From Theocolax elegans (taxonomy: Eukaryota > Arthropoda > Insecta > Hymenoptera > Cerocephalidae), in contig CM047431.1 in NCBI GenBank assembly GCA_026168455.1, positions 46,193,466 through 46,257,465 on the forward strand: a stretch of 64,000 nucleotides of DNA, given 5' to 3'. Shown in pieces: positions 33,187 through 46,849 of this stretch (positions within the stretch are counted from its first letter, which is position 1; every line of letters begins with the position of its first letter). Position numbers and translations under genes: made by a program. A model generated the notes under the pieces. It was not told the DNA's origin. It saw only the letters and a list, made by a program, of their open reading frames with translations, and did not search any database.

Positions 33187-34610
33187 GTGAGTACCGACGA
33201 TATCGAGTACTTACACCCTGCACACACCTAGGTTCTATGCGTTACTATACTTGTCTATCTATACACGCATAATACCCTCAGCTTCTGCTGCTGCTGACCC
33301 CTTCCTACACTCATCTTACCATTTCTCATATATTCTATTCTATTCTATTCTTTCTTTCTTCCTTCCTTTCTTTCGTTCGTTCGTCTCGAAAGAGAATACG
33401 TATATATACATATATATACATACGTATAAGTCTCGTCTACGAAATTTTTGTATATAGTCAAGCACCTTATTTCCTGTATCTCGAGGCGGGAAGTTAATGT
33501 CAAAAACGATGCATCGCTCATCTCGTATAGATAACAACTTGGTTTTGTTTACACTCAATCTACCGAACTAATATATATAGGTATAGGGTATAGGTATATG
33601 CGTACTTTTACGCGAATGGTTTCTTCCATCCTGATGGCTCCTCGTTTCGACTCGACATAGTTCTTTATCCATATTACACTCCGTGCGTAAATATAATATC
33701 TATCAATTTATTATTTTCATAAACGTGACGGTCTCGTTATATCACACATACATAAGTATATACATTTTTTAAAAAAGATTTCTTAATAAATTACAGATCT
33801 TTAAAATACGACTCGCGTTCGTATGATACATGATAATAAACACTTGGCTTTTCCCAAATATAATTCGTCAAATTTTATTGATAAAATAAATATTCTCGAA
33901 GTACAACGAATCTACAGATTCAATTATTTTGTTAATACTAAGCAAATATTTTTTTATTTTCTATACGATTTATTACTTATAATAGTTATCGCAATGTTTT
34001 TATACGTGTTTCCACGTATGTGACTTTAACGATGAATAGGATATATATATATAGGTGTACGGTGTACGCTACATCCAATGCGAATATACGCTTATTATTG
34101 TTTTTAAACGAAAAGAAACAAATAGTATATATAGGTGTGTATAGGTGTATATATACCGGGTATACGTGAAATCTGGAGGAACGGAATAAACGAACATGTA
34201 GTTGAGCGCGAGTGAAAATTTAACGGATCACCGCGAGATAGAGAGGTATATAGATGCAGGCATAAAGCCTACAGGGTAAAAGGTAAAAATGGACTACAGG
34301 TATATACACCTCTGCACGGCTAGACAATGAAAACTTTCACCGATTGATAAATATCGAAACGAGAACCGAAATCGTACGGGTTGTTATGTACACGCGAATC
34401 GACTCATCGGATTCCCGCGAATTCCCCAACGGACGGTTGATTCGTCCACATACATATAGGTATAGGTGTAGGTATAGGTATATATACAGTATACACAGAA
34501 AGAGATGAAGAGCGCGCGCGCGAGAGAAGAAAGGGTCCGTTTTCCTGCTGAACGGTGAGCGCGCGATAATCGGCTAGCGAAAAGGTGTATATAACGGTGT
34601 ATCTCGCTCG

Positions 34611-34680
34611 GAGAGAAAGAGAGAGAGAGAGAGAGAGAGACAGAATGGAAGTGTACATATTATATATATACGTATGCAAG

Positions 34681-34717
<37 letters not shown>
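34611..34717. repeat. two (GA)n tracts in a GC-richer patch
   Basis: (GA)n at 34611-34640 and 34684-34717, within a CpG-richer region 34370-34960 inside the intron. Could be an intronic enhancer or alternative promoter (inference). Confidence 0.8.
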
Positions 34718-34720
<3 letters not shown>

Positions 34721-35179
34721 CCTGTGTGTATATAGGTACCTTTTCGATTCGAGGTCGTCTGCGCGTTCACCTGCGCCGGTCCCGGTATACACCAGTGTAT
34801 ACATATATGTACGAGGAAGCCCTCTCGGTTGGTTCTCGAGCGCGCGAGAGAGAGTGGACTCGTCATCGTTTAAACTCGACCTGACTCCGTCCAACCGTCT
34901 GTATATCTGTCTGTTTCTCTGTTTCTCTCTCCCTGTCTCAGCGATTCTATCATCTCGTGGATATGTCCTCACTCCTTTTTTTTCCAGACGCGACAATCGA
35001 TCGATCGATGAAACGGTCGACAGCTGTTTTTTGTTTTCAATTCTGCGTGATGCTCTCGGGAAGATTCCCTTCTATTTTTTTCTTACACACGAGGCTGCAG
35101 CAACGCTAGGCAGATTTTTCTCTTTTAGGACACGTCATACTCGAGGAATCCTCATTTTTTTCTATATTTTCTATTTGCC

Positions 35180-35413
35180 TCCAGGCAATGTTTTAAACAA
35201 TAATTTTTTTTAGATTTTTATATACACCGATAGAGAAAATTTGTGTTTACATATAATTATTATTAAAAAAATTCTTTCACCTTGAAAAATCAAAAGGTCC
35301 AGCCCTTTCTTGCATTTTAACTAATACGTATGAATTGTGTTTACATTTTTAACTCAATCTCTGGTTTGAGCGGTATGTGGATCTCTGCAAATTTAAGTCC
35401 GACATTCCCTTAA
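35180..35413. repeat. dispersed repeat, right half of the TTAA family
   Basis: Contains CAGGCAATGTTTTAAACAAT and ends GTCCGACATTCCC followed by TTAA (35410-35413), matching the right end of the 30788-31173 element. The left end is not clear. Confidence 0.5.
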
Positions 35414-36367
35414 AAAAATCACATTGATCATTCTGCGAAAAAAATTGAGACGACTACACATTTTTGGGGAAAAACAAAAATAAATAACGAGAGGAAGAAC
35501 CTAATCTTCTTACAGATCGGGCGAACCGTAGAGCGTTACAGCTTACAGTGCCGTTTAGTCTAAATCGTTTTCAACGACCTGGCTATTAAGAAACGCATTG
35601 TTTTCCATTTTAGGAGGTGAATTTTTTTCCTCTCTTCCTTACGAACGACGATGACGTCGTTTCAACGCACGCAGAAATCTGCTCTGTAATATATAAGTAG
35701 ATATAACTACGAAGACAGAGACTCGGACAAGGGAACGCGCGATTAAACAATATGTCTAAAATATCATTGTACTATTATCATTTGAATTTCACAGCTGATA
35801 TGTAACTCACAAATTTTTTATCGCCATCGGTCAACTACTCTGGAAAAACTAAATAAATAATAATACAAAAGAGACAAATTAAACATTCGCGTCAATAGAT
35901 ATTCTAATATCTCGTATCTTCTATACCTTTTTATCTTCATATTTTTTTTTCTTTTCATCGTATTCCTACATACAATATTATGATTACAGTATTCCTTTAT
36001 TTTATTTGTATCCGACTGTAAATGAAACGTTCTTCCCACACACATACACACACACACACGGAATTATCGTAAAACTGTAACTAACAAGTTTTTACATGAT
36101 GCAGTTTATCGAGAAAAAAATGACATTTTCTTTTTTTTTCAATCGTTATCACACGCGTAATAAAAAAAATCGATCCTCGCAGTTTTATGATTAAACGTTA
36201 TACAGTCAATTCTTTCGAACAATCGCGTAAGAGACTCGAAACGAGTATCATTTATTTATACGAATTGTTCGTATATGTGTATATATACCATACATATATA
36301 CACCGTTAATAAAATATAACGATGAACGACCGTTAGGTTAACTGCAAAACTATTAATGTCAGGTGTC

Positions 36368-36389
36368 TGTGTGTGTGTGTGTGTGTGTA
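36368..36389. repeat. (GT)n microsatellite
   Basis: Eleven GT units. Confidence 0.9.
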
Positions 36390-36652
36390 TAGTGCAATTA
36401 AAAAAAATAAAAGAAACATTAAATGTGTATATATAAGAAGATTCCGTTTTCTTAAACACGAACGTATAAAACGTGTGGTAGGCACGCGTAATCAAACGTT
36501 ATATTTTTCTAGCTATTTAAATCGAACTCTCGTATACAGTTTTTAAACGATAAAATATTGTGTCTTATCAAGGGGACTATATGCGTTGAGTATTGTTTAT
36601 CAAGCAGATATTGTTAATCTTATAGGAAGCATCGCGTTTCCTTTTATTCTTT

Positions 36653-36654
<2 letters not shown>

Positions 36655-36683
<29 letters not shown>
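36655..36683. repeat. (CT)n microsatellite
   Basis: About 14 CT units followed by CTAT repeats. Confidence 0.9.
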
Positions 36684-36691
<8 letters not shown>

Positions 36692-36972
36692 TTCTCTTGC
36701 GTTTAGCAAAAAATTAGTTATATAAAAGTATAACTATACTCTTTTATATATATATATATACGACACTTGTAATTTTATAGGATGTTATATATTTTTTCTC
36801 TTTCGTTTCTACGAACGTATGTATGTATTATATGTACACGTCTCGTAATAGTATACTACCGCGAAACATTATTTACACCTGATTCTAAATTTATTTTCAT
36901 TTATAGATTCGATGATTTCAAATGTTGATACATTAATTTATTAAACATTATTTTAAATAATAGAAATAGTAG

Positions 36973-37249
36973 TTTTCGTGCCAAGGCCGTAAAGTAGAAC
37001 TTTTTCACAGACGAGTGTGGAAAGTAGCGTCCGAGGATCGCTACTTTACACTGCGAGGCTGAAAAAAAGTTTACGGCCGAGGCGCGAACATTACTTTTCG
37101 AGAGAGTATCCGTAAAGTTCTTAGCAATTTCAATACAATATTTTTTTTTGTATACGTGTCCGTAAAGACTGTACACGTGTTCGTAAAGTCACACTTTACG
37201 TCCGCAAAACAGTACGTAAAGTCGTACTTTACGGATACTCTATCGAAAA
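36973..37249. mobile_element. pair of adjacent palindromic elements built around GTAAAGT motifs
   Basis: First palindrome: arms 36973-37010 and about 37059-37089 (TTTTCGTGCCAAGGCCGTAA against TTTACGGCCGAGGCGCGAA), with a perfect inner hairpin AAAGTAGCG / CGCTACTTT at 37021-37047. Second: TTTTCGAGAGAGTATCCGTA at 37095 mirrored by TACGGATACTCTATCGAAAA ending at 37249. GTAAAGT occurs four times and its complement ACTTTAC three times within about 240 bp. No ORF. Confidence 0.65.
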
Positions 37250-40200
37250 CAATTATTTTTCCTATAATTTTGTTCGTTCGACCCTTTAATATACTCGTAT
37301 ATACCTTTCCTCTATATTAAAAAATATAGCTATATAAATTTTTTAGTTGAGATCCTCAAAATTTTAATATATAAATGGCTAAGAACTAACTAAAATTTTA
37401 AGCTATATTGTATTTATTAAAAAATAAACATTATTATCGTTGATCTTTTTACTTTTTTATATTTTCTAAATCCATGGTTCAATCCCCTACTTCCAAGAAC
37501 ATAACCTAAAAATACATCAAATTTTTCGTGTTAAAATATTATTTATTTACACGTAAGTAATTATTAGAAATTATTGTTACCAGATTTTTAACTTTTAAAT
37601 TGAATACATATTAACTAAATATTATTTTCACTGCCGATAATTAGTTAATTTGTTATGTATATACAAGATAAGATGGTTTTAACCAATTTCCAGTCAATTT
37701 TTTTAGATTTAGCATTAAGCGGCTTGCGTCAAATTTATCTTGTATAATTGTAATTACCAACAAAATCACGATTTCTAGAAGGATTGTTCAGATTTTTCAC
37801 TATAATTTGCAATATATATGATGTATATACATTTTTCAACTAAAAATAAGATGTTTACTATTATGCTTAATTGATGACATATTTTATTGTTTTAAATACA
37901 ATTTTTGATTTACTTATACTTTTGTTCTTTGGGTCGTTACTGGACATTGCCATTAAAATTAATATGTATATAATACAATATCTATACAAAATTTCACAAT
38001 AACAGGAAACAAGACAGTTCATTAAAATCATTTCATTTATATTAATTATTCATTTACTTATAATGAATAAAGCATGTAAATATGTAATTGGTCATCTGAA
38101 GTTTTGTTGTATTCCATCCAAATTAAAGAATAATAATTTCAAAATGTTCGATAAAAAATTACGTTTGTATATACACATTACACATTTAATTGTACCATGT
38201 TCTTATTTAGACAGTATTTTGATGTTATTTTTTTCGATAATTAGTTTAACGAACCAAAATTTTGCAGTCGAACCTTGGAAACTTCAGATCTATATAATAT
38301 ATATATATATAGCTACCAATTGTCGGAAAAGAGAATGAACAAGTTTCTTTTCTTCTTATTTTCTAAACTACAGATTTTAATCAGGAAAATTTCATGCAAA
38401 TTTGATGGATTTTATACGCATAAGAAACAATATTATCATTCGCGAAATCTGTATTTAAAAATTGCATTATATAATATCGGTCATATTTATCGACTGAGCG
38501 AAATCCTTGCTCGTGATGCAAAATTTATAAAATAACAGAAACGTTGCAGTGAAACGTAATACTATCGTGTATCAGCTTGTTTTACAGACAAGTGTATATA
38601 TATTTATATACACATACACACACACACACACACACGTACACACATTGCATTATGTATAAAAAAGTGTATTATTTCACGTCGATGATTCGCGTGTTGTTCA
38701 CGCAATTGTCATTAGGTAATTATGGTATTCGTTTTTTTTATTTCATGCGTTAACGCTGTTACACTGCAACGATCGTTTAGTTTAAAACAAAATTGTTTCA
38801 CACCGAGAGAAGAAAAAAGAAAATGATCTTGATTCTTGGAACGTCATATCCTTAAGTCTTGAACGGAAGTTGATTAACGAATGCTTCTGTTTTTTTTCCT
38901 TCTCCCTCTCTCTCATTCTTATTTTCACCATCAATCGGTCACGCCGATAGCACCCAGACATAATTGACAACGACAAATTGTCTTTTCAAGCTTAATTACT
39001 CGCTGATACGGTTTGAAGGAAAAAGACACGACGATGACTTTTCGGTATATATAATATGTATATACATTCGAGTTTTCCAAACACCTGCGACACGATTTTT
39101 AAACAAATCAAAATTTAAATGCGTTCCCCGTATCTTCATCACCAATGCGTTTACCTTGACACAATTCAATTAGGTACTACCATCCGAGAGAGTTAATCAG
39201 TTCCGGTTAAATTAATTAGTTTTACTTGAGCTCAGGGAAATTCGTCTGATACAACCCGTCGTCTTTTACTTTATCTTTTTTTTTTTACTTGCGAAATGTC
39301 TCCCGGATTTAAATTTAATTGGTACATCCTCTCACGTTAACCATTTTGACCTCGAATTTTATTCTACTTCGTCGAGGTGTATGGTAATTATTTTTTATAA
39401 AACGAAATTTTCATCGTTTAGAAGTTCATTTGTAGAAATCTTTGTGATATCGCGTTATAAATTTTGCTGTTTACATCTACGTATCAAAATTTGATGTTGA
39501 TGTTATTGTTCTTACTGGTCTGTTGTACAATTCAGGTAAATTCTCAATGTTCGTAAAAACATAAGTGAACTATACTATTGAATTTTATTATTCTGGAGAT
39601 TGCCAAAATAATGTGAGAGAAAAAAATTATTTGAAAGCTGATGATTTTCGTACGTCGCCTGCATGGAAATCACATTTGATCTTGACAGAATTATAATTTT
39701 TTAGGCGTTTTAAACATAGAGAAGATTGAAAAACTAAAAATATGTTTAAAAAATAATACTCTATATTTTTTATGAAACAAGAGAGAAAAATGTTTTGAGA
39801 TCGCCAGATATATATGGGGTATTCCACGTGAAGTGGTCCGATCAAAATTTTAAAATGCACCAAATTTCGAGTACACATTGCAAATGTTTTTCAGAATACA
39901 GAAAAAAATTTTTAGGTACTGGTATTTAGTAGCTCAAAAGTTATTCTAACCTCAAAAAGTGAACTTTTTCCAGTTTTTTTCAACACCAGCTGGGTTCATC
40001 GCTATTTAACTCAAAATCTATAGAACATTATATGTAACATTCGTTGCTAATTATGTGTAGAATTTATCCTTCTGGGTTAGAATTTCTAATCTCAAGGTCA
40101 ATGTTACATAAACTACATGTCAATATTCAACTTGAAAAAAGTGCAAGTGCGCCACCTTTGATTTTTTTATCCAAAAGTCTAAAAGAAAGCTTGGAGCAAT

Positions 40201-40717
40201 ATCTTTCAAATGGTCTGTAGCATTTTTATGGCCTTCAATTCTGTAAAAAGTTATGATAATTTAAAGAATCACCAAATTTTTTTAAAAATTTAAATGGGAA
40301 ATACCATGTTAATTTTTGTGAATTTTTTGTCTTTCTTCATATACACATTCAATTTATATATGAATAATAGAGATAAAAATTTGTCCAGAGGCGATCAAAG
40401 GGGTTATATCGACTATTTTTTTTAAGACGATACTAATTCAAAATTTTAAGTTGGTGTTACTTATTGCGCTTTTAAATAATAAATAGTATAGCAATTTTTA
40501 ATAGTTGACCGTAATTAGACTTTTCATTTGGATACGATTATCATACGTTTTTAAACAGCCGGAACGTACTGACACCTTTTTTCGCCACTGGCGTCAATAT
40601 GCTCAAAAAGATTCAAGTCTTTAGATTATGCACCAAGGGAGTAAAGTGGGCAGTGTATACACAGCGCGTGCTTACTTTTTTTTCACTATATCCTTGTATA
40701 AGGTATTGTGTTGGAGT

Positions 40718-40921
40718 CCCGTTTTGAGGGACTAAAAGCGACGCAAATAACCAAACTACTAGAAGCTGCGAGGAGAAGACTCGTTTCTGATGGTTTTATT
40801 GCAAATCGAGGGTTGCAACACGCAGACAGTCCTATAGACGTCGATAGAGGTAGATAAACGAGCCTCCGCGTCGCAGTTGCTAACTTCGAGAGAATGCGTC
40901 GTTTTAGTCCCTGGCAACGGG
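40718..40921. mobile_element. inverted-repeat element, 204 bp
   Basis: The left end CCCGTTTTGAGGGACTAAAA mirrors the right end, which read on the minus strand is CCCGTTGCCAGGGACTAAAA. The similarity continues inward for roughly 70 bp (GCGACGCA, then TGCGAnG...GACTCGTTT). GC-rich relative to the flanks, which makes short open frames on both strands look coding. Confidence 0.55.
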
Positions 40922-41792
40922 AAGTAAACATAGCACTTTATGCGCAGTATGACAAATAGTACTTTTACTCCCGAGGGAATAAAATACAATTTTACTCCCG
41001 CGCTTAAAATCAATTGAGTGGACTTTCGGGTGGTTTCGATGAAACTATTACTGCAATTGATACATAAAAAAGATTTACGAGTTTATATTAACTTGCTAAA
41101 CAGTTTTTAGTTTTTTAGTTTTATTTTAGTTTTATAATCATTACATTGTCTATCTACGAGACGTTAGGGAACTACCATTGAGATTTTAAATAAAGTGTTG
41201 TTCATATCGCAACTCCATATATATATATATATGCGAAAAGGTTTTACATTTATATAATTAATCGGATCGAAGTTTATTCCATCGCGCAAGAAAATAATGG
41301 TATAAAATATAATAACACAATGACAAATTTGTCTCGCCGATACGAACTTATATAAATTCCTGAATATCCTACGAGTTATGCTGGTACATTGCAAACAAAC
41401 GTACACTTGTTTTACGTACACTGTTTTTTTTTTACATTAACGAGATTGAAACGAGCATTGCGGAAATTTTATATAATAATGAATTGTTTTGTGTTTACGG
41501 AAACAGATTATTTTTCATTTCATTTTTTGATTTGAGAGAATGTTTCAGAGACTTTTACAGAGAATTTTTTTTTCAATTTGTAGAGTTAACCTGCTGTTAC
41601 AAAATTAATTATTCGTTTTGTCGAGGTTGAACCTGCGACAGTTGATGAGCAACGAATTTCGGTGTCATTTTACGGTAACGTTCGTAAAGTGAATGGAGAT
41701 TGAATTAAAAAAAATTATATTGTAATGTAAAAAATGGAAGTGACGTAAGATTCTTTTGACTATAGCGATTAAACATTTTTATTGGATACGGA

Positions 41793-42073
41793 GATATAAC
41801 CAGGGTTGGGTAAGTAGTCGCCAACCAGTCATTTTTGAATACTTTATCATTATTTGAGTGTAAAGATTAAAAAAACAATTTGGCTTTTATAACAACATCG
41901 TATATGGTAAATGTATACGAAATATAACGCTAAATTAAAAAATACCAAGTATTCTATGGAATACTTTTTGGACTATCGAGTATTCGAACGAATACTTTTT
42001 TTTAATTGTTTTTTTAAGCTTACACTGAAATAATGATAAAGTATTCGAAAATTAGTGGAACCCTCGATATAAG
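41793..42073. mobile_element. hAT-like MITE with 8-bp target duplication
   Basis: CAGGGTTGGG at 41801 is a typical hAT terminus, and the right end is GGAACCCTC at 42065. Flanks are GATATAAC (41793-41800) and GATATAAG (42066-42073), an 8-bp duplication with one mismatch. Inside lie 48-bp subterminal inverted repeats (41833-41880 and 42004-42051). The element is 265 bp with no transposase. Confidence 0.75.
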
Positions 42074-42329
42074 CTTGAAATATTGTGTGTCTTATTAAGG
42101 AGATTAACTTATTTTTTAATTAATAATTCATGCACTTTTTTTACGTTTTCTACTTACTCCCTCACATGCATCTACTGCACGTTTTCGTTAATATTTATTA
42201 AGTCTAACTGAGAGTGTCTCACTTTCGAGTTATTGATCTTAAACAAACTTTAGAATATGTTTTGTAATACAAAAATATCATGAAATTCAGATTTTTAATC
42301 TCTAACGCTGAAATTAAATATAACTAGTG

Positions 42330-42790
42330 ACAATAGTAGCAAATTTTGAAAAAAAATTACTATCACTTTTATCGCTTAAAACTGGAAAACAAGTTAAGAT
42401 AGTTACTCAAACCAAAATCGGGAAGAAAGATAAGATCAAGTAGATACGATTTTTAAAAAACCGATTTTCTTATTTTCATCATAACTTTGATCCAATAAAT
42501 ATAAACAATATACCCAAATATTGTCAGAATTTGAAATCGCTAATTACCCTATAATGTTTGGTTTTAAAGTTTATACCTTCTTCAGTCAAAATTACTGACC
42601 AAAAATTTGTTTATTCAATTATCATTACAAAATTGAACTTTTTTCCAAAAAAAATCTCAATACGTCACGCTCTTCCCTTGTGTTTTAGAACTGTCAGTAC
42701 GAATTTTGTCCAGATTTTTAATTCAATATTTTAAATATAATTTTCGGGTTGAAAGGTTTAGACATAATTTGGGTTCGATATATCAATCCG
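42330..42790. repeat. composite dispersed repeat
   Basis: The left part (42350-42500) resembles 29960-30100 (AACTGGAAAACAAGTTAAG, AAGATCAAGTAGATACG, TTTTCATCATAACTTTGATC). The right part (42500-42780) matches the right half of the TTAA family (TTTATACCTTCTTC, GTTGAAAGGTTTAGACATAA, GGGTTCGATAT). This shows that the two repeat families can be joined in one copy. Confidence 0.5.
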
Positions 42791-44183
42791 CAGAATAAAA
42801 CATTTAGACCTCTCAATGTTTAAAATGTAATTTAGTATAAAGAGGGAAAGTCATGTACAATAAAATGAATTTTAACCGAGAAACGTTCTTAATTAAACAC
42901 TGCACAATCGATATATGTAACATTCCTTCTAATAGTATATAATTCTAATTCTAATTTAAAAAATCTAAACCATCCGTTAGTCGTCCAAAAATCGCCACAA
43001 TTTCCACCAGGATACAAAAGAAACAAAAAAAAAAGATAAAGGCAAGTTATTCAAGCTTACACGGAAAGTGTGAGTCACGATCCACCGATGTGAAATGATG
43101 ACCGACAACAACGTCGACCGGTCGTGTGTCGACGCGCGGCCGTCAACCTCCTAAAGTCTGTAAATTAAACCAAAAAAAGAAAGAAACGTTATAAGGTAAT
43201 TACTCTAGCTGATCCTGAATGCGGAACTTTACGTCATCGGCGGAAACACATAACAGTAGTTGTTTCGGGTCAATCGACGCACGTGTACACCGGTGTATAC
43301 CAAGGGTTCAAGTCAAAATGAGATTTGTGTAACGCACTCTACTTTTAAGGTTTTTCTCTTGGTTTTTCTATATGTACCTCCTCCTCCTCGAGAGGGATAT
43401 CGGGGGGTATGAAACCTCCCGAGTTTCTTTGAACTCTTATTTATTCATCGATCCGTTCCGGGTTGAGAATTGAAAATGTTTCTTTTTATACTCTAGCGTG
43501 TGAACTATCAAGATCGGTATGTCTACAAATACTGTACTGGGTCGCTTGTATTCTTTCCATTAAACGATGAAACTGTTACGTTACAAACGGGAACCTAGGA
43601 ATTCTTATACTTATTCATCTTATTCATTTGTCTATATCGTGGATAATATTCGAAAATTCACTCGAGATCTGCTCGAGGTGATTAACTATATACCGAGGTA
43701 CAGAGGAAGAAACGAAAATAGACTTAATCTGATGGTAAAAACGTTGCTTCGTGACTCTTGTGCTAATAAGAAACGTGTATCTCACCTGCAGGGAAAAGTA
43801 GGTTTTAATGGAATTTTCCAGGCTATTTTTAAGAAGGAGGCGCAAAGCGGCTGAATTTTCATCTATTAAGGTGATCCTTTTCCTATACTCTCGAAATTCG
43901 ATGGAGTGAAAAGTCAGTCAGTGGCAACGTCGAAAATGCGTGTCACTACATTTTGTAGAATGAAAAAAGAAAATTGAGGTTATGTTTTATAAAATTGATT
44001 AAAATGAAATAAGCTGTTTCGATTTGATGATCGATATCTCTGTAAATAAGTGACTTTTGATTTAAAAAATTAAAGAATATAAAATCCTATATTTGTTTAG
44101 GGCTACCTTTACTGTAGTGCCAATAATATACAAATTTTATTCACGTATTATCTTATACTATAGTTAAAAGTAAAATATTGACG

Positions 44184-44270
44184 ATTTCGAACGTTACCGA
44201 TTTCGAATCAATCATACATATATAAGTACATATACAATATGATTGATTCGAAATCGGTAACGTTCGAAAT
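44184..44270. repeat. perfect 33-bp inverted repeat (hairpin)
   Basis: Arms 44184-44216 and 44238-44270 are exact reverse complements, with a 21-nt loop. Each arm contains TTCGAACGTTACCGATTTCG. There are no flanking duplications or tandem copies and no ORF. Confidence 0.9.
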
Positions 44271-46619
44271 ACGTCGACTTTAGGATTCTATACTTATTAA
44301 CCCTGGATTTTCGGATAACGAAAATTTAATCGCATCACGCGAGACAAAATGTTTCGTTAATTATTGTTAATAAATATCGTTGTAAATATCCACACGTAAT
44401 TAATTTTGAAATTACAAAAATTCTTAAACAATACACGTCTATCATTCGTCTAAAAAGATGACTATCCAACAAGGAGAAACATGTCAATCTTTATAAAAAT
44501 TCTGAACAAAAATCACGTAAACAAGTGAACATTATGATTATACCTTCAGTATTTACCTTATTTTTGTATATTAATTTTTCCTCTCTATCTGCTGCATACT
44601 CAGATAAATAAATGTAATGGCATTCCACTTAATCAAAATATCGTTTAATCACAGTTAAATCGCCAAGTTTAATTTTATCTGAATAATCAATTATTTGATT
44701 AAACCCTTTGAAGTTGATAGATCCACCTTAATACGCTGGCCAAAACGAATTTCAATTCGCGCTGACCCTTCGCCGGTTTAATCGGTCTGCTTCCTGTATA
44801 TATACTATATTTCCACCGCCAATGTTTCTTACTCGCTGATTAATCGCGCTTTAATTTCATCCGTACAAAACGATACCAAGACGATGTTAGTTACGTTATT
44901 ATAATTAACTTTAATCGTCATTAACACATTAATTTTTCGTGTACGTTCGACTTAATCGAGATTTCTATTTAATTTTCCCGTTAATTATATATACGCGCGT
45001 CACCTAACTTTGAATTACCCGATCTCAGGAGGGAGAAATAATTTCTTTCAATGAAAGTCGTCTAATATGACGTTGAAATGGTACATTTTGACTTTAAATG
45101 CAGAGAGAGAGAAAACATTATATATTTGGGAGTTTCACCTATTTTACTGTCTCTTCTATTATTAGAACAGCGGAACTCCCCGGAATGACTTAACGTAATT
45201 TATTTGACATAATGTATGCGTGCGAAATTGAATAACGGAATTGTCGGAGACTTTGAATCGTTAAAATTTATAATTTTATTCTGAGTATATATGTGCGTTA
45301 TTCAAATTATTGTCTCTTCTTTTTCCCTCCACTATTTATTGTTTTCCATCGTTACAATTTGATGTAGGTTGCTTTTGCTCGTCGACGCGTCGAAACAATC
45401 GTTATTGTACTTTTGTTTGTTGACCTTAAATCCATATCGATTAGTGGTAAGCAAGAATTATTTTTAATTGTAAATTTTATTTACTTATCGATGCATTATC
45501 GATCGATCACGAAGGTTTTTAACGGAAATAGAGAATAAAAATAAATTATTTTTACCTTGACTTCAATAACGATTTTCATTTTTGTTATTTATTACTATTG
45601 CATCTGATAAGATTTTTATAATATTTTCAATTGTGTATCAAATAATGAATGTTTATTTTTTTCAAAAAATTTAAAAACACAAGTACTTTTATCAAAAAAG
45701 AAATTTTCAAAATTGTTTATAATTACTATTAAAAATCAAAATATATATCTCCGGAGACATCGATTAAAATACGAATTAATCTCGTAGTAATCGTCTTAAA
45801 TTCGAAATTTTTAGTTTTAGTTGAATGCAAACGAAACAAAGAGCTTTCAAATAGGACTTAATTGACATTATGCCTTTTATAGTTGTTATCTCGAACTTAG
45901 AATCGTATAATAGCTACGATGACCCAAGTTTCTCAGTATTCATCCAGATAATAATTGTATTTCTTTTCTTCTTTTTTTTCAAACGATGACTCAAATTGAA
46001 ATTGTTATCAGGGAAGTCTAACCTCGGAAAATTGAAAATCCAATGACAAAATTATAAAGTAAATCGACAACCAAACACATGTCGGAATTTAATGTGCGTA
46101 TTGAAACGAAAAAAAAATCAAAAATAACAAAAATTGACAATTTCTTCGTGTTAGATGGACGAGAGTTCGATTAAATCCCGAGTGTTGTATATCGAGAAAA
46201 ATATTCCGAGTATATATGTATATGTACAATCGGAGTATCGAGAGCGAAAAGAGTGGTATAATATAAAATACATTGATCCCGTTACGACAAGAAAGCTCAG
46301 TCTCTACTCAATCATGCGACAGCTGCAACTTCCATTTTTATCTTTAACTCGCGTGTTAATGTGAACAATGAATGTACGGCTTGCATCGCCTATCTGCGTA
46401 GATGTATGCGGGCTTTTATATACACGTGATAAGTGTTTTGAATTCCACGGTACGATCGTTCTTTCTCGTTTCTGTCGTTTTTTTCCGATTTTGAAAAAGT
46501 AACCAAGGTGTACATACGTTTTGGAATTTTAAATTTCTCGTAATTTATAAGGAAAATTTTTTATGTGAAAATTACACTTGACTCATTAACGACCAACACC
46601 ATCCATTTTTAAATATGCT

Positions 46620-46849
46620 TTATTACGATTGTTATTAAAAGAAATATTAATAATAATGTGCTATATAAATACAAGTTAATAAATATTAAGCAAATGTTCA
46701 GTGCAGACATTCAATTATTTATCCACAATAGTAATAAAATTACAGATATATACCGCTTGATATAACTTTACCATGATGCTATATAATCAACTTTTACTCT
46801 TCCTGCCTTATCGACGCAGAATATCATGTACAAAATGGAAACATAACGA
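46620..46849. repeat. diverged duplicate of 57420-57670
   Basis: Shares CAGACATTCAATTATTTAT, TTGATATAACnTTACCATG and GCAGAATATCATGTACAAAA with 57490-57665, in the same order and orientation. Confidence 0.6.

Noticed and set aside
39820..40320. Possible MITE between GGGGTATTCCACGTGAAGTGG and GGGAAATACCATG
   Set aside because: The two ends share only a short inverted core, and no target duplication or second copy was seen in the window.
40702..41000. Possible + strand exon reading VLESRFEGLKATQITKLLEA
   Set aside because: It has an in-frame stop and lies in an inverted repeat whose other strand gives a similar-looking frame. No splice support or known family.
43567..43854. 95-codon + strand frame starting MKLLRYKREPRNSYTY
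   Set aside because: Complete ATG-to-stop frame, but composition is ordinary for AT-rich DNA, with no family, signal or splice evidence.
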